Positions 7,415-14,605 of a stretch of 22,149 nucleotides of DNA are shown here, piece after piece. The first letter of the stretch is position 1; each line of letters begins with the position of its first letter. This DNA comes from Desulfuromonadaceae bacterium GWC2_58_13 (GTDB taxonomy: Bacteria > Desulfobacterota > Desulfuromonadia > Desulfuromonadales > Trichloromonadaceae), in assembly GCA_001825565.1 (NCBI GenBank), contig MHXM01000159.1, positions 36,099 through 58,247 of the forward strand, given 5' to 3'. A program made the position numbers and the translations under genes. Under the pieces are notes generated by a model. That model saw only the letters and a program-made list of their open reading frames with translations. It was not told where the DNA came from and made no database searches.

Positions 7415-9613
7415 ATGCATTTCAAGTCGGTTCAGATGAAGATTGCCGTGATCGCCGGGCTTTGTTTGCTGTCGGCGGTTTCGGTGCTGGTGGTTTACGG
7501 GCTGTACTCCGCCAAAAATACCCAGGACATGGTTTCGGCGCAGGTCTCGACCCTGCAGAAGGAAACCACCATGCAGGGCCTGGAGAACCTGGCCGGCGAA
7601 CAGGCCGGCAAGGTTCAGGAACAGTTTGACCTGGCGCTGGATGCCGCCCGAACCATGGCCAATACCTTTGAGGTAGGCAAACAGCAGCCCTCGGACGGCA
7701 AGGAATCGCTGAAGATCGGCCGCGACCAGGTTAATGCCGTGCTGCTCAACGTTTTGAAGCGCAACCAGGGGTTCAACGGAACCTATTCCTGCTGGGAGCC
7801 GAACGCCATCGACGGCCGCGACGTGGATTTCCGCGCCGACGGGGACGGCAATAATGCGGAAACCGGGCGTTTTACTCCCTACTGGACCCGGGATGAGTCG
7901 GGCAAAATCGCCGTTCAACCCCTGGTCGAATACGACACCGATGCCAAGCATCCCAACGGCGTGCTCAAGGGAGGCTGGTATATCACTCCGCGGGATCAGC
8001 ACCAGGAAAGCGTACTCGGTCCGCTCCCCTATATCGTGCAGGGCAAGCAGGTCTGGCTGGTCACCATGTCGGTTCCCGTTCTGGTCGACGGCCAGTTTTA
8101 CGGTGTCGCCGGCGCCGACTACAATCTCGATTTCGTCCAGGATATCGCCCGCAAGGTCGATAGCGAACTGTTCGACGGCCAGGGTCAGGTTTCCATCATT
8201 GCCGACAACGGCCTGCTGGCGGCGCAAAGCGAGCATCCGGACATGATCGGCGGCCCCTTGAAACAGATGATGTCCGAAGGCTGGGAAGATATCCTCAAAT
8301 TCGTACAGTCCGGCGAGGCCATGGTGCGGACCAACGAAAAGACCGGCATGGTCGAGACGGTTGCTCCGATCGCCCTCGGCCAGACCGGCAAGCCCTGGTC
8401 GGTCATGATCCAGGTTCCGGAAAAGATCATCCTGGCCAAGGCCATGGCCCTGGATACCCAGTTGACCGAGCGCGGTCGCAGCAGTGCGTTCGGGCAGATC
8501 GTTGCCGGCGTGGCGGTCGTCGCTCTGGCCGTTCTGCTCCTGTGGTTCGCCGCCGGCGGCATTGTCCGGCCCATCATTAAAGGGGTGCGGTTTGCCGAGG
8601 TGATCGCCGCCGGGGACCTGACCCAGATACTGGATGTGCATTCGAAGGACGAGGTGGGGCAGTTGGCGGATGCCCTCAATGCCATGTCGGGCAAACTCAA
8701 GGACGTGGTGGAGAATGTCAAAGGGACCTCGGATAACGTGGCCTCCGGCAGCCAGGAACTCTCGGCCAACTCCGAGGCGATGAGCCAGGGGGCCACCGAG
8801 CAGGCGGCCGCAGCCGAAGAGGCATCGGCTTCCATGGAGCAGATGAGCGCCAATATCCGCCAGAACTCCGATAATGCCATGCAGACCGAAAAGATCGCCC
8901 TGCAGTCGGCGCAGAACGCCAAGCGGGGCGGGGAAGCGGTGGCCAAAACGGTCCATGCCATGAAGGACATCGCCGAGAAGATATCCATCATCGAGGAGAT
9001 TGCCCGCCAGACCAATCTGCTGGCCCTGAACGCCGCCATCGAGGCGGCCCGCGCGGGTGAGCACGGCAAGGGTTTTGCGGTGGTGGCCGCCGAGGTACGC
9101 AAGCTGGCCGAACGCAGTCAGGCGGCGGCGGCGGAAATCAGCGACCTCTCCGGCAGCAGCGTGGAGATTGCCGTGGAAGCTGGACAGATGCTGGAGAAAA
9201 TGGTGCCGGACATCCAGCGGACCGCCGAGTTGGTCCAGGAAATCGCCGCAGCCAGCAAGGAACAGGATGCCGGCGCCGACCAGGTCAACAAGGCGATCCA
9301 GCAGCTCGATCAGGTGATCCAGCAGAACGCTTCGGCTTCCGAAGAAATGTCCGCAACCGCCGAGGAACTGAACTCTCACGCCGGATACCTGCAGAACATC
9401 ATCGGGTTCTTTAAAATCGATGGCGCCCAGAAAGCAACCCCAACCAGGGCCAGGGGTCCGGTAAAGCCCGCAGCTGCCGCAGGGGCGAGAATGAAAGCCG
9501 GCACCGGTATGTTGCCCAAACCGGTGGTCGTTTCGAAGGTCGCGCCCAAAGGGTTGCAGCTGGAAATGGGCGCGGCAAGGGATGGTCTGGACGCTGAGTT
9601 CGAACGATTTTAG
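7415..9613 (+). CDS. Methyl-accepting chemotaxis protein with dCache sensor
   Basis: 732-residue membrane chemoreceptor. TM1 is at about 9-31. The periplasmic double-Cache-type sensor is at about 40-350, with signature stretches YSCWEPN, GGWYITPRDQ and YGVAGADYNLDFVQ. TM2 is at about 359-381 and HAMP at about 382-435. The signalling domain follows, with the hairpin tip EIARQTNLLALNAAIEAARA. Compared with the E. coli receptor domain, seven residues are missing on each side of the tip, which fits a 34-heptad class. A flexible Ala/Pro/Lys-rich linker leads to the last five residues EFERF, which match the x-[aromatic]-x-x-[aromatic] pentapeptide that tethers CheR/CheB. The start at 7415 follows a purine-rich stretch with AGGAA. 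The ligand is unknown, probably a small organic acid or amine. It is monocistronic. Confidence 0.95.
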   Translation: MHFKSVQMKIAVIAGLCLLSAVSVLVVYGLYSAKNTQDMVSAQVSTLQKETTMQGLENLAGEQAGKVQEQFDLALDAARTMANTFEVGKQQPSDGKESLKIGRDQVNAVLLNVLKRNQGFNGTYSCWEPNAIDGRDVDFRADGDGNNAETGRFTPYWTRDESGKIAVQPLVEYDTDAKHPNGVLKGGWYITPRDQHQESVLGPLPYIVQGKQVWLVTMSVPVLVDGQFYGVAGADYNLDFVQDIARKVDSELFDGQGQVSIIADNGLLAAQSEHPDMIGGPLKQMMSEGWEDILKFVQSGEAMVRTNEKTGMVETVAPIALGQTGKPWSVMIQVPEKIILAKAMALDTQLTERGRSSAFGQIVAGVAVVALAVLLLWFAAGGIVRPIIKGVRFAEVIAAGDLTQILDVHSKDEVGQLADALNAMSGKLKDVVENVKGTSDNVASGSQELSANSEAMSQGATEQAAAAEEASASMEQMSANIRQNSDNAMQTEKIALQSAQNAKRGGEAVAKTVHAMKDIAEKISIIEEIARQTNLLALNAAIEAARAGEHGKGFAVVAAEVRKLAERSQAAAAEISDLSGSSVEIAVEAGQMLEKMVPDIQRTAELVQEIAAASKEQDAGADQVNKAIQQLDQVIQQNASASEEMSATAEELNSHAGYLQNIIGFFKIDGAQKATPTRARGPVKPAAAAGARMKAGTGMLPKPVVVSKVAPKGLQLEMGAARDGLDAEFERF

Positions 9614-9636
9614 CCCGGTGAATGGACTGCGACCAT

Positions 9637-9675
9637 GACCAGGGGGCGGCTTGCGCCGCCCTTGGTCCGGGTTTT
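9637..9675 (+). terminator. Probable terminator of the dCache chemoreceptor gene
   Basis: GACCAGGGGGCGGC (9637-9650), loop TTGC, GCCGCCCTTGGTC (9655-9667) form a long GC-rich stem with one bulged G. It is followed by CCGGGTTTT. The T run is short, so termination may be partial. Confidence 0.6.
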
Positions 9676-9880
9676 CAGGCGAAAAGGATCATCCGTCCAG
9701 GCAGTTCAAGAGAGGAATGCCGTACCTGAGTAGTGAGATCAGCATCAACCAAGGATTTCGCCCGCTGTTGCAGGGGGCCACCCTCTGGATTCTCGTCGGT
9801 AGCCCGACCCTGACCGCTCTCCTCATGCTCGGATTTACTAATTCAGGAAAATCGCGACGATTTTCTTCTATGTTCGGACG

Positions 9881-9912
9881 GTAAAAAGGCTCTCCAGATT
9901 TTGGAGAGCCTT
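9881..9912 (-). terminator. Intrinsic terminator of gabD
   Basis: AAGGCTCTCCA (9886-9896) and TGGAGAGCCTT (9902-9912) are an 11-pair perfect stem with a five-base loop. On the minus strand the stem runs into TTTTTAC, just after the gabD stop at 9918. Confidence 0.88.
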
Positions 9913-9917
9913 CTCTA

Positions 9918-11381
9918 TTACTTGATTCCACCCAGGCACAGGTATTTGATCTCCAAAAAATCGTCGATGCCGTATTTGGAGCCCTCCCGGCCGGTGCCCG
10001 ATTCTTTTACCCCTCCGAATGGCGCTACGGCGGTTGAAATCAAGCCCGTGTTGACACCGACAATACCCGATTCGATCGCTTCGGCAACGCGCCAGATGCG
10101 ACCGATGTCGCGGCTGTATAGGTAGGAAGCGAGGCCGAACTCGGTATCGTTGGCCATATGAATAGCTTCTTCCTCGGTTTTGAAACGAAAAAGAGGAGCA
10201 ACGGGTCCGAAAACCTCTTCCTTGGCAATTTTCATTTCAGGAGTGGCGTCGACCAACACCGTTGGTTCGAAGAAACAGCCTCCCAGGGCGTGACGTTTGC
10301 CTCCCGTGAGGATGCGGGCGCCCTTTCGTAGCGCGTCGGCGATATATTGTTCAACCGATTCCACCGCACCCATGTCAATAAGGGGGCCCTGCTGGGTTTC
10401 ACCCAATAAGCCATTGCCGATGCTCATTTTATTCACTGCGGTAGCCAGCTTGTGGGCGAAGGCGTCATATACCCCGTCCTGAACCAGAAAACGGTTGGTG
10501 CAAACGCAGGTCTGACCCGTGTTGCGAAATTTGGAGATCAGGGCGCCCTCCACCGCGGCATCGAGGTCGGCATCGTCGAACACGATAAATGGCGCATTCC
10601 CGCCCAGTTCCATGGAGACTTTTTTGACGGTGCCGGCGCAGGCGACGATCAACTGCTTGCCGATCTCGGTCGAACCGGTGAAGGTCAGCTTTCGCACCAG
10701 CGGGTTTGCCGTCAATGCGCCGCCGATGGCGCCCGACGAGCCGGTGACCACATTGAAAACTCCGGCCGGAATGCCTGCCCGATGGGCGAGTTCGGCTAGC
10801 GCCAGAGCCGAATAGGGGGTCGCGGTCGCCGGCTTGACGACCAGGGTGCAACCGGCAGCCAGGGCTGGTCCCGCCTTACGGGTGATCATCGCTGCCGGGA
10901 AGTTCCAGGGCGTGATCGCCGCGCAGACCCCGATCGGCTCTTTTAGCACCAGAATCCGTTTGTCTTGTTGATGCGAGGGGATCACGTCCCCGTAAATGCG
11001 TTTGCCTTCCTCGGCGAACCACTCGATGAACGACGCCGCATAGGCGATTTCTTCCCGGGATTCGGCCAAAGGTTTTCCCTGCTCGGCGGTCATCAGGATA
11101 GCGAGATCCCCTTGGTTTTCCAGCACCAGTTCGAACCATTTGCGTAAGAGACGGGCGCGTTCCTGGGCGGTTTTTTCCTTCCATGCCGGAAAAGAACGAC
11201 TGGCGGCGTCAATGGCGCGATGGGTTTCGCTCGCCCCCATCTTCGGGATGGTCCCCAGTTTCTCCCAGGTCGCCGGGTTCGTGACCGGCAGGGTCGCGCC
11301 GTTGTCGGCATCGACCCACTGCCCGTCGACATAACATTGTTGGCGAAATAGTTTCCGATCTTTCAAATTCAGGGACGTCAT
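9918..11381 (-). CDS. gabD: Succinate-semialdehyde dehydrogenase, NAD(P)-dependent
   Basis: 487-residue cytoplasmic aldehyde dehydrogenase that oxidises succinic semialdehyde to succinate, the last step of GABA breakdown. It aligns by eye along its whole length with E. coli GabD: NLFRQQ-type N-terminus, EEIAYAASFIEWFAEEGKRI at 110-129 and APFGGVKESGTGREGSKYGI near the C-terminus. Active-site residues are all present: N160 (PWNFP), K183, E258 (MELGGN) and nucleophile C292. C294 follows it, giving the C-x-C pair that forms a redox-sensing disulfide in some enzymes of this type. The start ATG 11381 follows AGCGAGG. No gabT, gabP or gadB is nearby, so the source of succinic semialdehyde is unclear. 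The candidate structured RNA at 11512-11679 lies upstream in the same direction. Confidence 0.95.
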   Translation of the reverse strand: MTSLNLKDRKLFRQQCYVDGQWVDADNGATLPVTNPATWEKLGTIPKMGASETHRAIDAASRSFPAWKEKTAQERARLLRKWFELVLENQGDLAILMTAEQGKPLAESREEIAYAASFIEWFAEEGKRIYGDVIPSHQQDKRILVLKEPIGVCAAITPWNFPAAMITRKAGPALAAGCTLVVKPATATPYSALALAELAHRAGIPAGVFNVVTGSSGAIGGALTANPLVRKLTFTGSTEIGKQLIVACAGTVKKVSMELGGNAPFIVFDDADLDAAVEGALISKFRNTGQTCVCTNRFLVQDGVYDAFAHKLATAVNKMSIGNGLLGETQQGPLIDMGAVESVEQYIADALRKGARILTGGKRHALGGCFFEPTVLVDATPEMKIAKEEVFGPVAPLFRFKTEEEAIHMANDTEFGLASYLYSRDIGRIWRVAEAIESGIVGVNTGLISTAVAPFGGVKESGTGREGSKYGIDDFLEIKYLCLGGIK

Positions 11382-11511
11382 GCGGCCTCGCTTTGATGGT
11401 AGTTGTGATTGAAATTAACGATCCCAAAATACAGGTAGTTATCGTATCGGCTGACGCCATCCGCCCCGGGCGATTGGGACGGGAAGTAACATGATCCCTC
11501 TGCCCGGGCAT

Positions 11512-11547
11512 AAAAAAAGGGTCCTTTTCACAATGGAAAAGGACCCT
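11512..11547 (-). terminator. Strong intrinsic terminator upstream of gabD
   Basis: AGGGTCCTTTTC (11518-11529) and GAAAAGGACCCT (11536-11547) form a 12-pair perfect stem with a six-base loop. On the minus strand it is followed directly by seven T. It lies 130 bases before the gabD ATG and about 240 bases after the nuclease stop. No gene ends close to it, which is why an RNA gene or leader is suspected. Confidence 0.92.
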
Positions 11548-11679
11548 GTGCCGACGCGACAATGGCGCAATCGGGGGTTCTCCTTTCCAAAAGGGAGGCG
11601 CGGCCGTTTCCAGCCGAACCCGTAGATCGCAGACCTTGGGGAGTATCCCGGTAGGCCGTACGATTCGGAGAAGTCGTAG
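11512..11679 (-). ncRNA. Candidate structured RNA: gabD leader or independent sRNA
   Basis: Read on the minus strand, the segment folds by hand into consecutive elements. Hairpin 1 pairs 11677-11670 with 11666-11660 (seven pairs, one bulge). Hairpin 2 pairs 11657-11653 with 11636-11632 and 11649-11646 with 11642-11639. A long stem (11630-11625 with 11572-11567, then 11621-11616 with 11580-11575) opens into a three-way junction. One arm of the junction is a GC stem capped by a GAAA tetraloop (11615-11611 with 11606-11602), and the other is a short arm (11594-11590 with 11586-11582). It ends in an intrinsic terminator. A promoter-like pair lies just upstream. Bases 11588-11575 can instead pair with the terminator's 5' arm, as in a riboswitch or attenuator. 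I could not match it to a known class. It could be a gabD leader, a free sRNA or a 3' UTR. Confidence 0.5.
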
Positions 11680-11685
11680 TTATAA

Positions 11686-11714
11686 ATTATTTTAACAAAT
11701 CCGTCCAGCGACAA
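11686..11714 (-). promoter_or_regulatory. Possible promoter of the structured RNA
   Basis: On the minus strand TTGTCG (11714-11709) is followed after 17 bases by AATAAT (11691-11686), which matches the -10 consensus at five of six positions and the -35 at four of six. The region is AT-rich. Transcription would start near 11679, exactly at the base of the first hairpin. Confidence 0.45.
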
Positions 11715-11786
11715 TTGACAGTAGCCGGAAACTCAGCATCGGCCAATCGATATGGCCAGGGCCGCGCAAGGACGGAATGATGGCAG

Positions 11787-12299
11787 CTAGTGCCAGAGGC
11801 CATGACGCTGGCGGCGGGATTCGGCTTCGGCTCGTAGAAAATCGTCTTTCAACTTGAAGTCGAAGCGTCGGTAGACCACGGCGTAGCCCTTTTCGATGAG
11901 CAATCGGTTGAGAAGGGAGCCGTTGGGAAGATAGACGTAGGCCAGGGTGCGTCCATAGCGGTCCTGGCGCTCATCGTCGAATTGCAGACATACCTTTTTC
12001 CCTTTGACTTCGCTGATGTTGAACTTCAGGGTCGCTTTGGCGATGCGGCGCAGGGTGGTGCTCGAAACTCCCTGTTGTTGCAGGTAGCGATCCCGGGGCG
12101 AGTCGTCTTTTTCGGGGGTGTCGATGCCGAGCAGCCGGACTTTGCCGATGCCGTCGATTTTGAGGGTGTCGCCGTCATAAATCCAGGAGACGGTTCCGGA
12201 AGAGGCTGGTTGTTCCGCCCCGGCGAAGCTTGGCGCCAGAGCGATGAAAAGGACGAGCAGAGCCGCTCGCAGCCAGGTTCGGACAGGCGTGCGGGTCAC
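11787..12299 (-). CDS. Secreted thermonuclease-family (SNase) nuclease
   Basis: 170-residue exported nuclease of the staphylococcal nuclease fold, expected to cut DNA and RNA with calcium. Residues 1-28 are a signal peptide (two arginines, a hydrophobic LLVLFIAL core, and SFAGA before the cleavage site). Catalytic residues are all present: the acidic metal ligands in DGDT (near 42-45) and D60, R55 in VRLLGID, E63 in DTPE, and R117 in DRYGR. GHGLW-type C-terminus RRQRHGLWH is typical. The GTG at 12299 is taken as start because it overlaps the TGA of the membrane-protein gene as GTGA and begins the signal peptide; longer frames upstream are just that neighbour read out of frame. Translational coupling is likely. 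The role could be nutrient scavenging or clearing extracellular DNA. Confidence 0.88.
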   Translation of the reverse strand: MTRTPVRTWLRAALLVLFIALAPSFAGAEQPASSGTVSWIYDGDTLKIDGIGKVRLLGIDTPEKDDSPRDRYLQQQGVSSTTLRRIAKATLKFNISEVKGKKVCLQFDDERQDRYGRTLAYVYLPNGSLLNRLLIEKGYAVVYRRFDFKLKDDFLRAEAESRRQRHGLWH

Positions 12300-12721
12300 C
12301 CGCGTCCCCAGAGCAGGCGGGCGAAGACGCCAGTGAAGAAGCCCCAGATCAGATTGTAGAAAATGACGAAGACCGGGGTCAGGGCGCCGAGGCCGAGGCC
12401 GAGCATGCCGTAGGGGGTCGATTGTGGAAAGATGAAAAAGAGCTGGGCGGTGGTGGGGAGCAGGCTGAACCACAACCCTTTGCGAACCCAGTGGCATCGC
12501 TGGCGCAGGGGGCGCACCGAGATGAAGTAGGTCAGCCCCCAGATGCCGCCCCAGACCAGGCGGGGATAGAGCCAGGCCTTGGTGAATTCCGGGGCCAGCG
12601 AAACCCCGGCCAGGGAGGCGATTCCCCAGGCCCCGCCGAGCCAGGCGGCCAGGCTGTTGAAGAGGGCGGCAATCAGGCCGGCGCAGAAACAGACGGCAAG
12701 TAAGGCACTGGTTCTCTGCAT
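12296..12721 (-). CDS. Conserved small integral membrane protein, unknown function
   Basis: 141-residue hydrophobic protein, function not recognised. About four membrane segments can be drawn: residues 5-27, 33-62 (a glycine-rich pair of segments broken by APEFTKAWLYP), 83-100 and 105-135. The basic loop RPLRQRCHWVRKG near 70-82 is probably cytoplasmic. The start ATG 12721 has GGAGGGACC directly upstream. Its stop overlaps the start of the secreted nuclease by four bases, so the two form a coupled operon. There is no signal-peptidase site and no catalytic motif. Its charge-poor, glycine-rich pattern resembles small uncharacterised membrane proteins of Geobacter-like genomes, but I cannot name a family. 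Confidence 0.75.
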   Translation of the reverse strand: MQRTSALLAVCFCAGLIAALFNSLAAWLGGAWGIASLAGVSLAPEFTKAWLYPRLVWGGIWGLTYFISVRPLRQRCHWVRKGLWFSLLPTTAQLFFIFPQSTPYGMLGLGLGALTPVFVIFYNLIWGFFTGVFARLLWGRG

Positions 12722-12753
12722 GGTCCCTCCGTGGTGCTGGTGGGTTTAATGTG

Positions 12754-13563
12754 TCAAGGCGTGGTCTCGTTCATGCTTCCCGTGCGGTACCCCTGCAGAT
12801 CCAGGGCGACGTAGGTGAAACCCGCGGACTTGAACTCGCGGACGATCTCTTCTCGCAGGGTTTCGTCGAGCAGGCGCGGAATTTCGGCCGGGGCAACCTC
12901 GATGCGGGCGGTATCGCCGTGGTAGCGGACCCGGTAGTTGCGAAAGTTCCGCTGTCGCAGCAGGGTCTCGCAGCGGTCGATCCGGGCCAGCCGCTCGGCG
13001 GTGATTTCGGTGCCGTAGGGGAACCGGGACGACAGGCAGGCGAAGGGTTGCTTGTCCCAGGTCGGCAGGTTGAGACGGCGGCTGAGCTGGCGGATGTCAT
13101 CCTTGCCGAGCCCTGCTTCCATCAGGGGCGACCGGACCTGCAGCTCGGCGGCGGCTTCGCGGCCGGGACGAAAGTCGCCGAGGTCATCGGTGTTGGAGCC
13201 GTCGAGGATACAGGCGAAACCGAGCTCGGCGGCTTTGTCCCGGCAGATGGAGAAGAGCTCTTTCTTGCAGTGATAGCAACGCCGGCGGTCGTTGGCGGCA
13301 AATCCGGGGATTTTCAGCTCATCGCTTTCGACCACCAGCTGGCGGACGCCGAATGCGGCGGCCAGCGCCCGGCTCTGGTCGAATTCGTACCGCGGGTAGG
13401 TCGGCGAAGTGGCGGTCAGGGCCAGCACCCGGTCGGCTCCGAGCACGTCGGCCGCTACCCGCAGCAGAAAGGTGGAGTCGACGCCGCCGGAAAAAGCGAC
13501 CACCACCGATCCCATTTTTCGCAGCAGTTCTTGGAGTTTTTCGTATCTTTCGTCCAGTGACAT
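12754..13563 (-). CDS. larE: LarE-type sulfur transferase (PP-loop ATPase)
   Basis: 269-residue cytoplasmic enzyme of the LarE family, which adenylates the carboxylates of the nickel-pincer nucleotide precursor and converts them to thiocarboxylates. The PP-loop SGGVDST is at 25-31, DGSNTDD at 121-127, and C176 in FACLSSRFPYGT aligns with the sulfur-donating cysteine of Lactobacillus LarE. C96 and C99 (RRCYHCKK) are extra, giving the three-cysteine set of LarE enzymes that carry a [4Fe-4S] cluster and act catalytically. ATG 13563 is chosen because it places about 20 residues before the PP-loop as in the family; upstream ATGs (13581, 13605) lack ribosome binding sites. It lies 98 bases after cysK on the same strand. 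No larA, larB or larC is in the window, so the final sulfur acceptor could differ. Confidence 0.9.
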   Translation of the reverse strand: MSLDERYEKLQELLRKMGSVVVAFSGGVDSTFLLRVAADVLGADRVLALTATSPTYPRYEFDQSRALAAAFGVRQLVVESDELKIPGFAANDRRRCYHCKKELFSICRDKAAELGFACILDGSNTDDLGDFRPGREAAAELQVRSPLMEAGLGKDDIRQLSRRLNLPTWDKQPFACLSSRFPYGTEITAERLARIDRCETLLRQRNFRNYRVRYHGDTARIEVAPAEIPRLLDETLREEIVREFKSAGFTYVALDLQGYRTGSMNETTP

Positions 13564-13661
13564 GGTATCCGGTCGCAGCATAAAACGCCAAGGGCACGGA
13601 GACATTCATACCGCGAAGTCGACTCCATGCCCTGCGTGTGTTGAATGACAAAAGGCGCCGA

Positions 13662-14582
13662 TCAGTCGTAAATTCCCGTCGACAAATACCGCTCGCCGGT
13701 GTCGCAGAGAATGGTTACCACGTTCTGTCCCGGTTTGAAGCGGCGGGCCACCTGCAGGGCGGCGAAGACGTTGGCGCCGGACGAGATGCCGACGAACAGC
13801 CCTTCGGTGCGGACCAGTTTGCGTGCCGTGGCGATGGCGTTGTCGTTGCTGACGGTGATCACTTCCTGGTAGATACCGGTGTCGAGCACGTCGGGGACGA
13901 AACCGGCGCCGATTCCCTGGATCTTGTGGGGGCCGGGATCGCCTCCGGAAAGCACCGGCGAATCGGTCGGTTCGACCGCGGCGATAAAAACCTGGGGATG
14001 GTGGGCCCGCAGCACGCGGCCGACCCCGGTGATGGTGCCGCCGGTGCCGACTCCGGCGACGAAGGCGTCGATGCTGCCGTCGAGAGCGGCGACGATTTCA
14101 GGGCCGGTGGTTTGTTCATGAATCCGGGGATTGGCCGGGTTTTTGAACTGTTGCGGCATGAATCCTTTTTTCGCCGCGACAATCTCTTCGGCCTTGTCGA
14201 TGGCGCCCCGCATCCCCTGGGCGCCGGGAGTGAGCACCAGTTCGGCACCGTAAGCCCCGAGCAGCCGACGGCGTTCGAGACTCATGGTGTCGGGCATGGT
14301 CAGGATCAATTTGTAGCCTTTGATGGCACAGACCAGCGACAGGCCGATGCCGGTATTGCCGCTGGTCGGTTCGACGACGGTTGCGCCCGGCTTGAGCCGG
14401 CCCTCCTGCTCGGCCTGTTCGATCATGGCCAGGGCGATGCGGTCTTTGACGCTGCCGCCGGGGTTGGCTGATTCGAGTTTGCCCCAGACGGTGGCGCAAG
14501 CCGGGTCGCTGAGGCGGGAAAGTTTAACCAGGGGAGTCTGGCCGATCTGCCCCAAGGTGGTGTTACTGATGGATGTAGGCAT
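13662..14582 (-). CDS. cysK: Cysteine synthase A (O-acetylserine sulfhydrylase)
   Basis: 306-residue PLP enzyme that makes L-cysteine from O-acetylserine and sulfide in the cytoplasm. K46 in NPGGSVKDR is the PLP lysine, TSGNTG at 73-78 binds the substrate carboxylate, and GTGGTITG is the PLP-phosphate loop. The C-terminus DTGERYLSTGIYD is the CysK-type ending (SxGLY or SxGIY). ATG 14582 follows GGAGAG by four bases; the frame extends upstream only into non-conserved sequence. It starts 23 bases after the Rrf2 regulator gene, so the two almost certainly share the promoter at 15106-15134. CysK in this setting is expected to be controlled by sulfide, cysteine or Fe-S status through that regulator. 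Confidence 0.96.
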   Translation of the reverse strand: MPTSISNTTLGQIGQTPLVKLSRLSDPACATVWGKLESANPGGSVKDRIALAMIEQAEQEGRLKPGATVVEPTSGNTGIGLSLVCAIKGYKLILTMPDTMSLERRRLLGAYGAELVLTPGAQGMRGAIDKAEEIVAAKKGFMPQQFKNPANPRIHEQTTGPEIVAALDGSIDAFVAGVGTGGTITGVGRVLRAHHPQVFIAAVEPTDSPVLSGGDPGPHKIQGIGAGFVPDVLDTGIYQEVITVSNDNAIATARKLVRTEGLFVGISSGANVFAALQVARRFKPGQNVVTILCDTGERYLSTGIYD

Positions 14583-14605
14583 AAATCTCTCCGTGTGAAG
14601 AGGTG

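Larger units (their letters stand above)
9614..9917. other. Intergenic region between converging chemoreceptor and gabD genes
   Basis: This stretch holds two terminators (9637-9675 for the chemoreceptor, 9881-9912 for gabD) and about 200 bases between them with no supported gene. A perfect eight-pair hairpin, GAAAATCG (9847-9854) with CGATTTTC (9858-9865), lies inside. Short open frames exist on both strands but lack ribosome binding sites and run into the terminators. Confidence 0.55.
11382..11786. other. Long intergenic region upstream of gabD
   Basis: 405 bases between gabD and the nuclease gene, both on the minus strand. From right to left it holds about 70 bases with no feature seen, a promoter-like pair (11686-11714), a highly structured segment ending in a strong terminator (11512-11679), a perfect 10-base palindrome TGCCCGGGCA at 11501-11510, and 120 bases before the gabD ATG in which a separate gabD promoter may lie. 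No convincing open frame was found. Confidence 0.6.

Noticed and set aside
7268..9379. 703-codon open frame antisense to the dCache chemoreceptor
   Set aside because: It lies opposite a well-supported receptor, has no recognisable domain or ribosome binding site, and its composition is that of reverse-read GC-rich codons.
9689..9931. 80-codon minus-strand frame between the chemoreceptor and gabD
   Set aside because: It begins inside gabD and reads through the gabD terminator, so it cannot be expressed as an ordinary gene.
11512..11679. Identification of the structured RNA as 6S RNA
   Set aside because: Size is similar, but no 5'-3' closing stem or single central bubble can be drawn; the fold has separate hairpins and a three-way junction instead.
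11439..11714. 91-codon minus-strand frame over the structured RNA
   Set aside because: No ribosome binding site or homology was seen, and it spans the terminator. The base-pairing pattern explains the region better than coding does.
13564..13661. Longer LarE start (13581 or 13605) or a small gene before larE
   Set aside because: Neither ATG has a ribosome binding site, and the added residues are not family-like. The start at 13563 gives the normal N-terminus.
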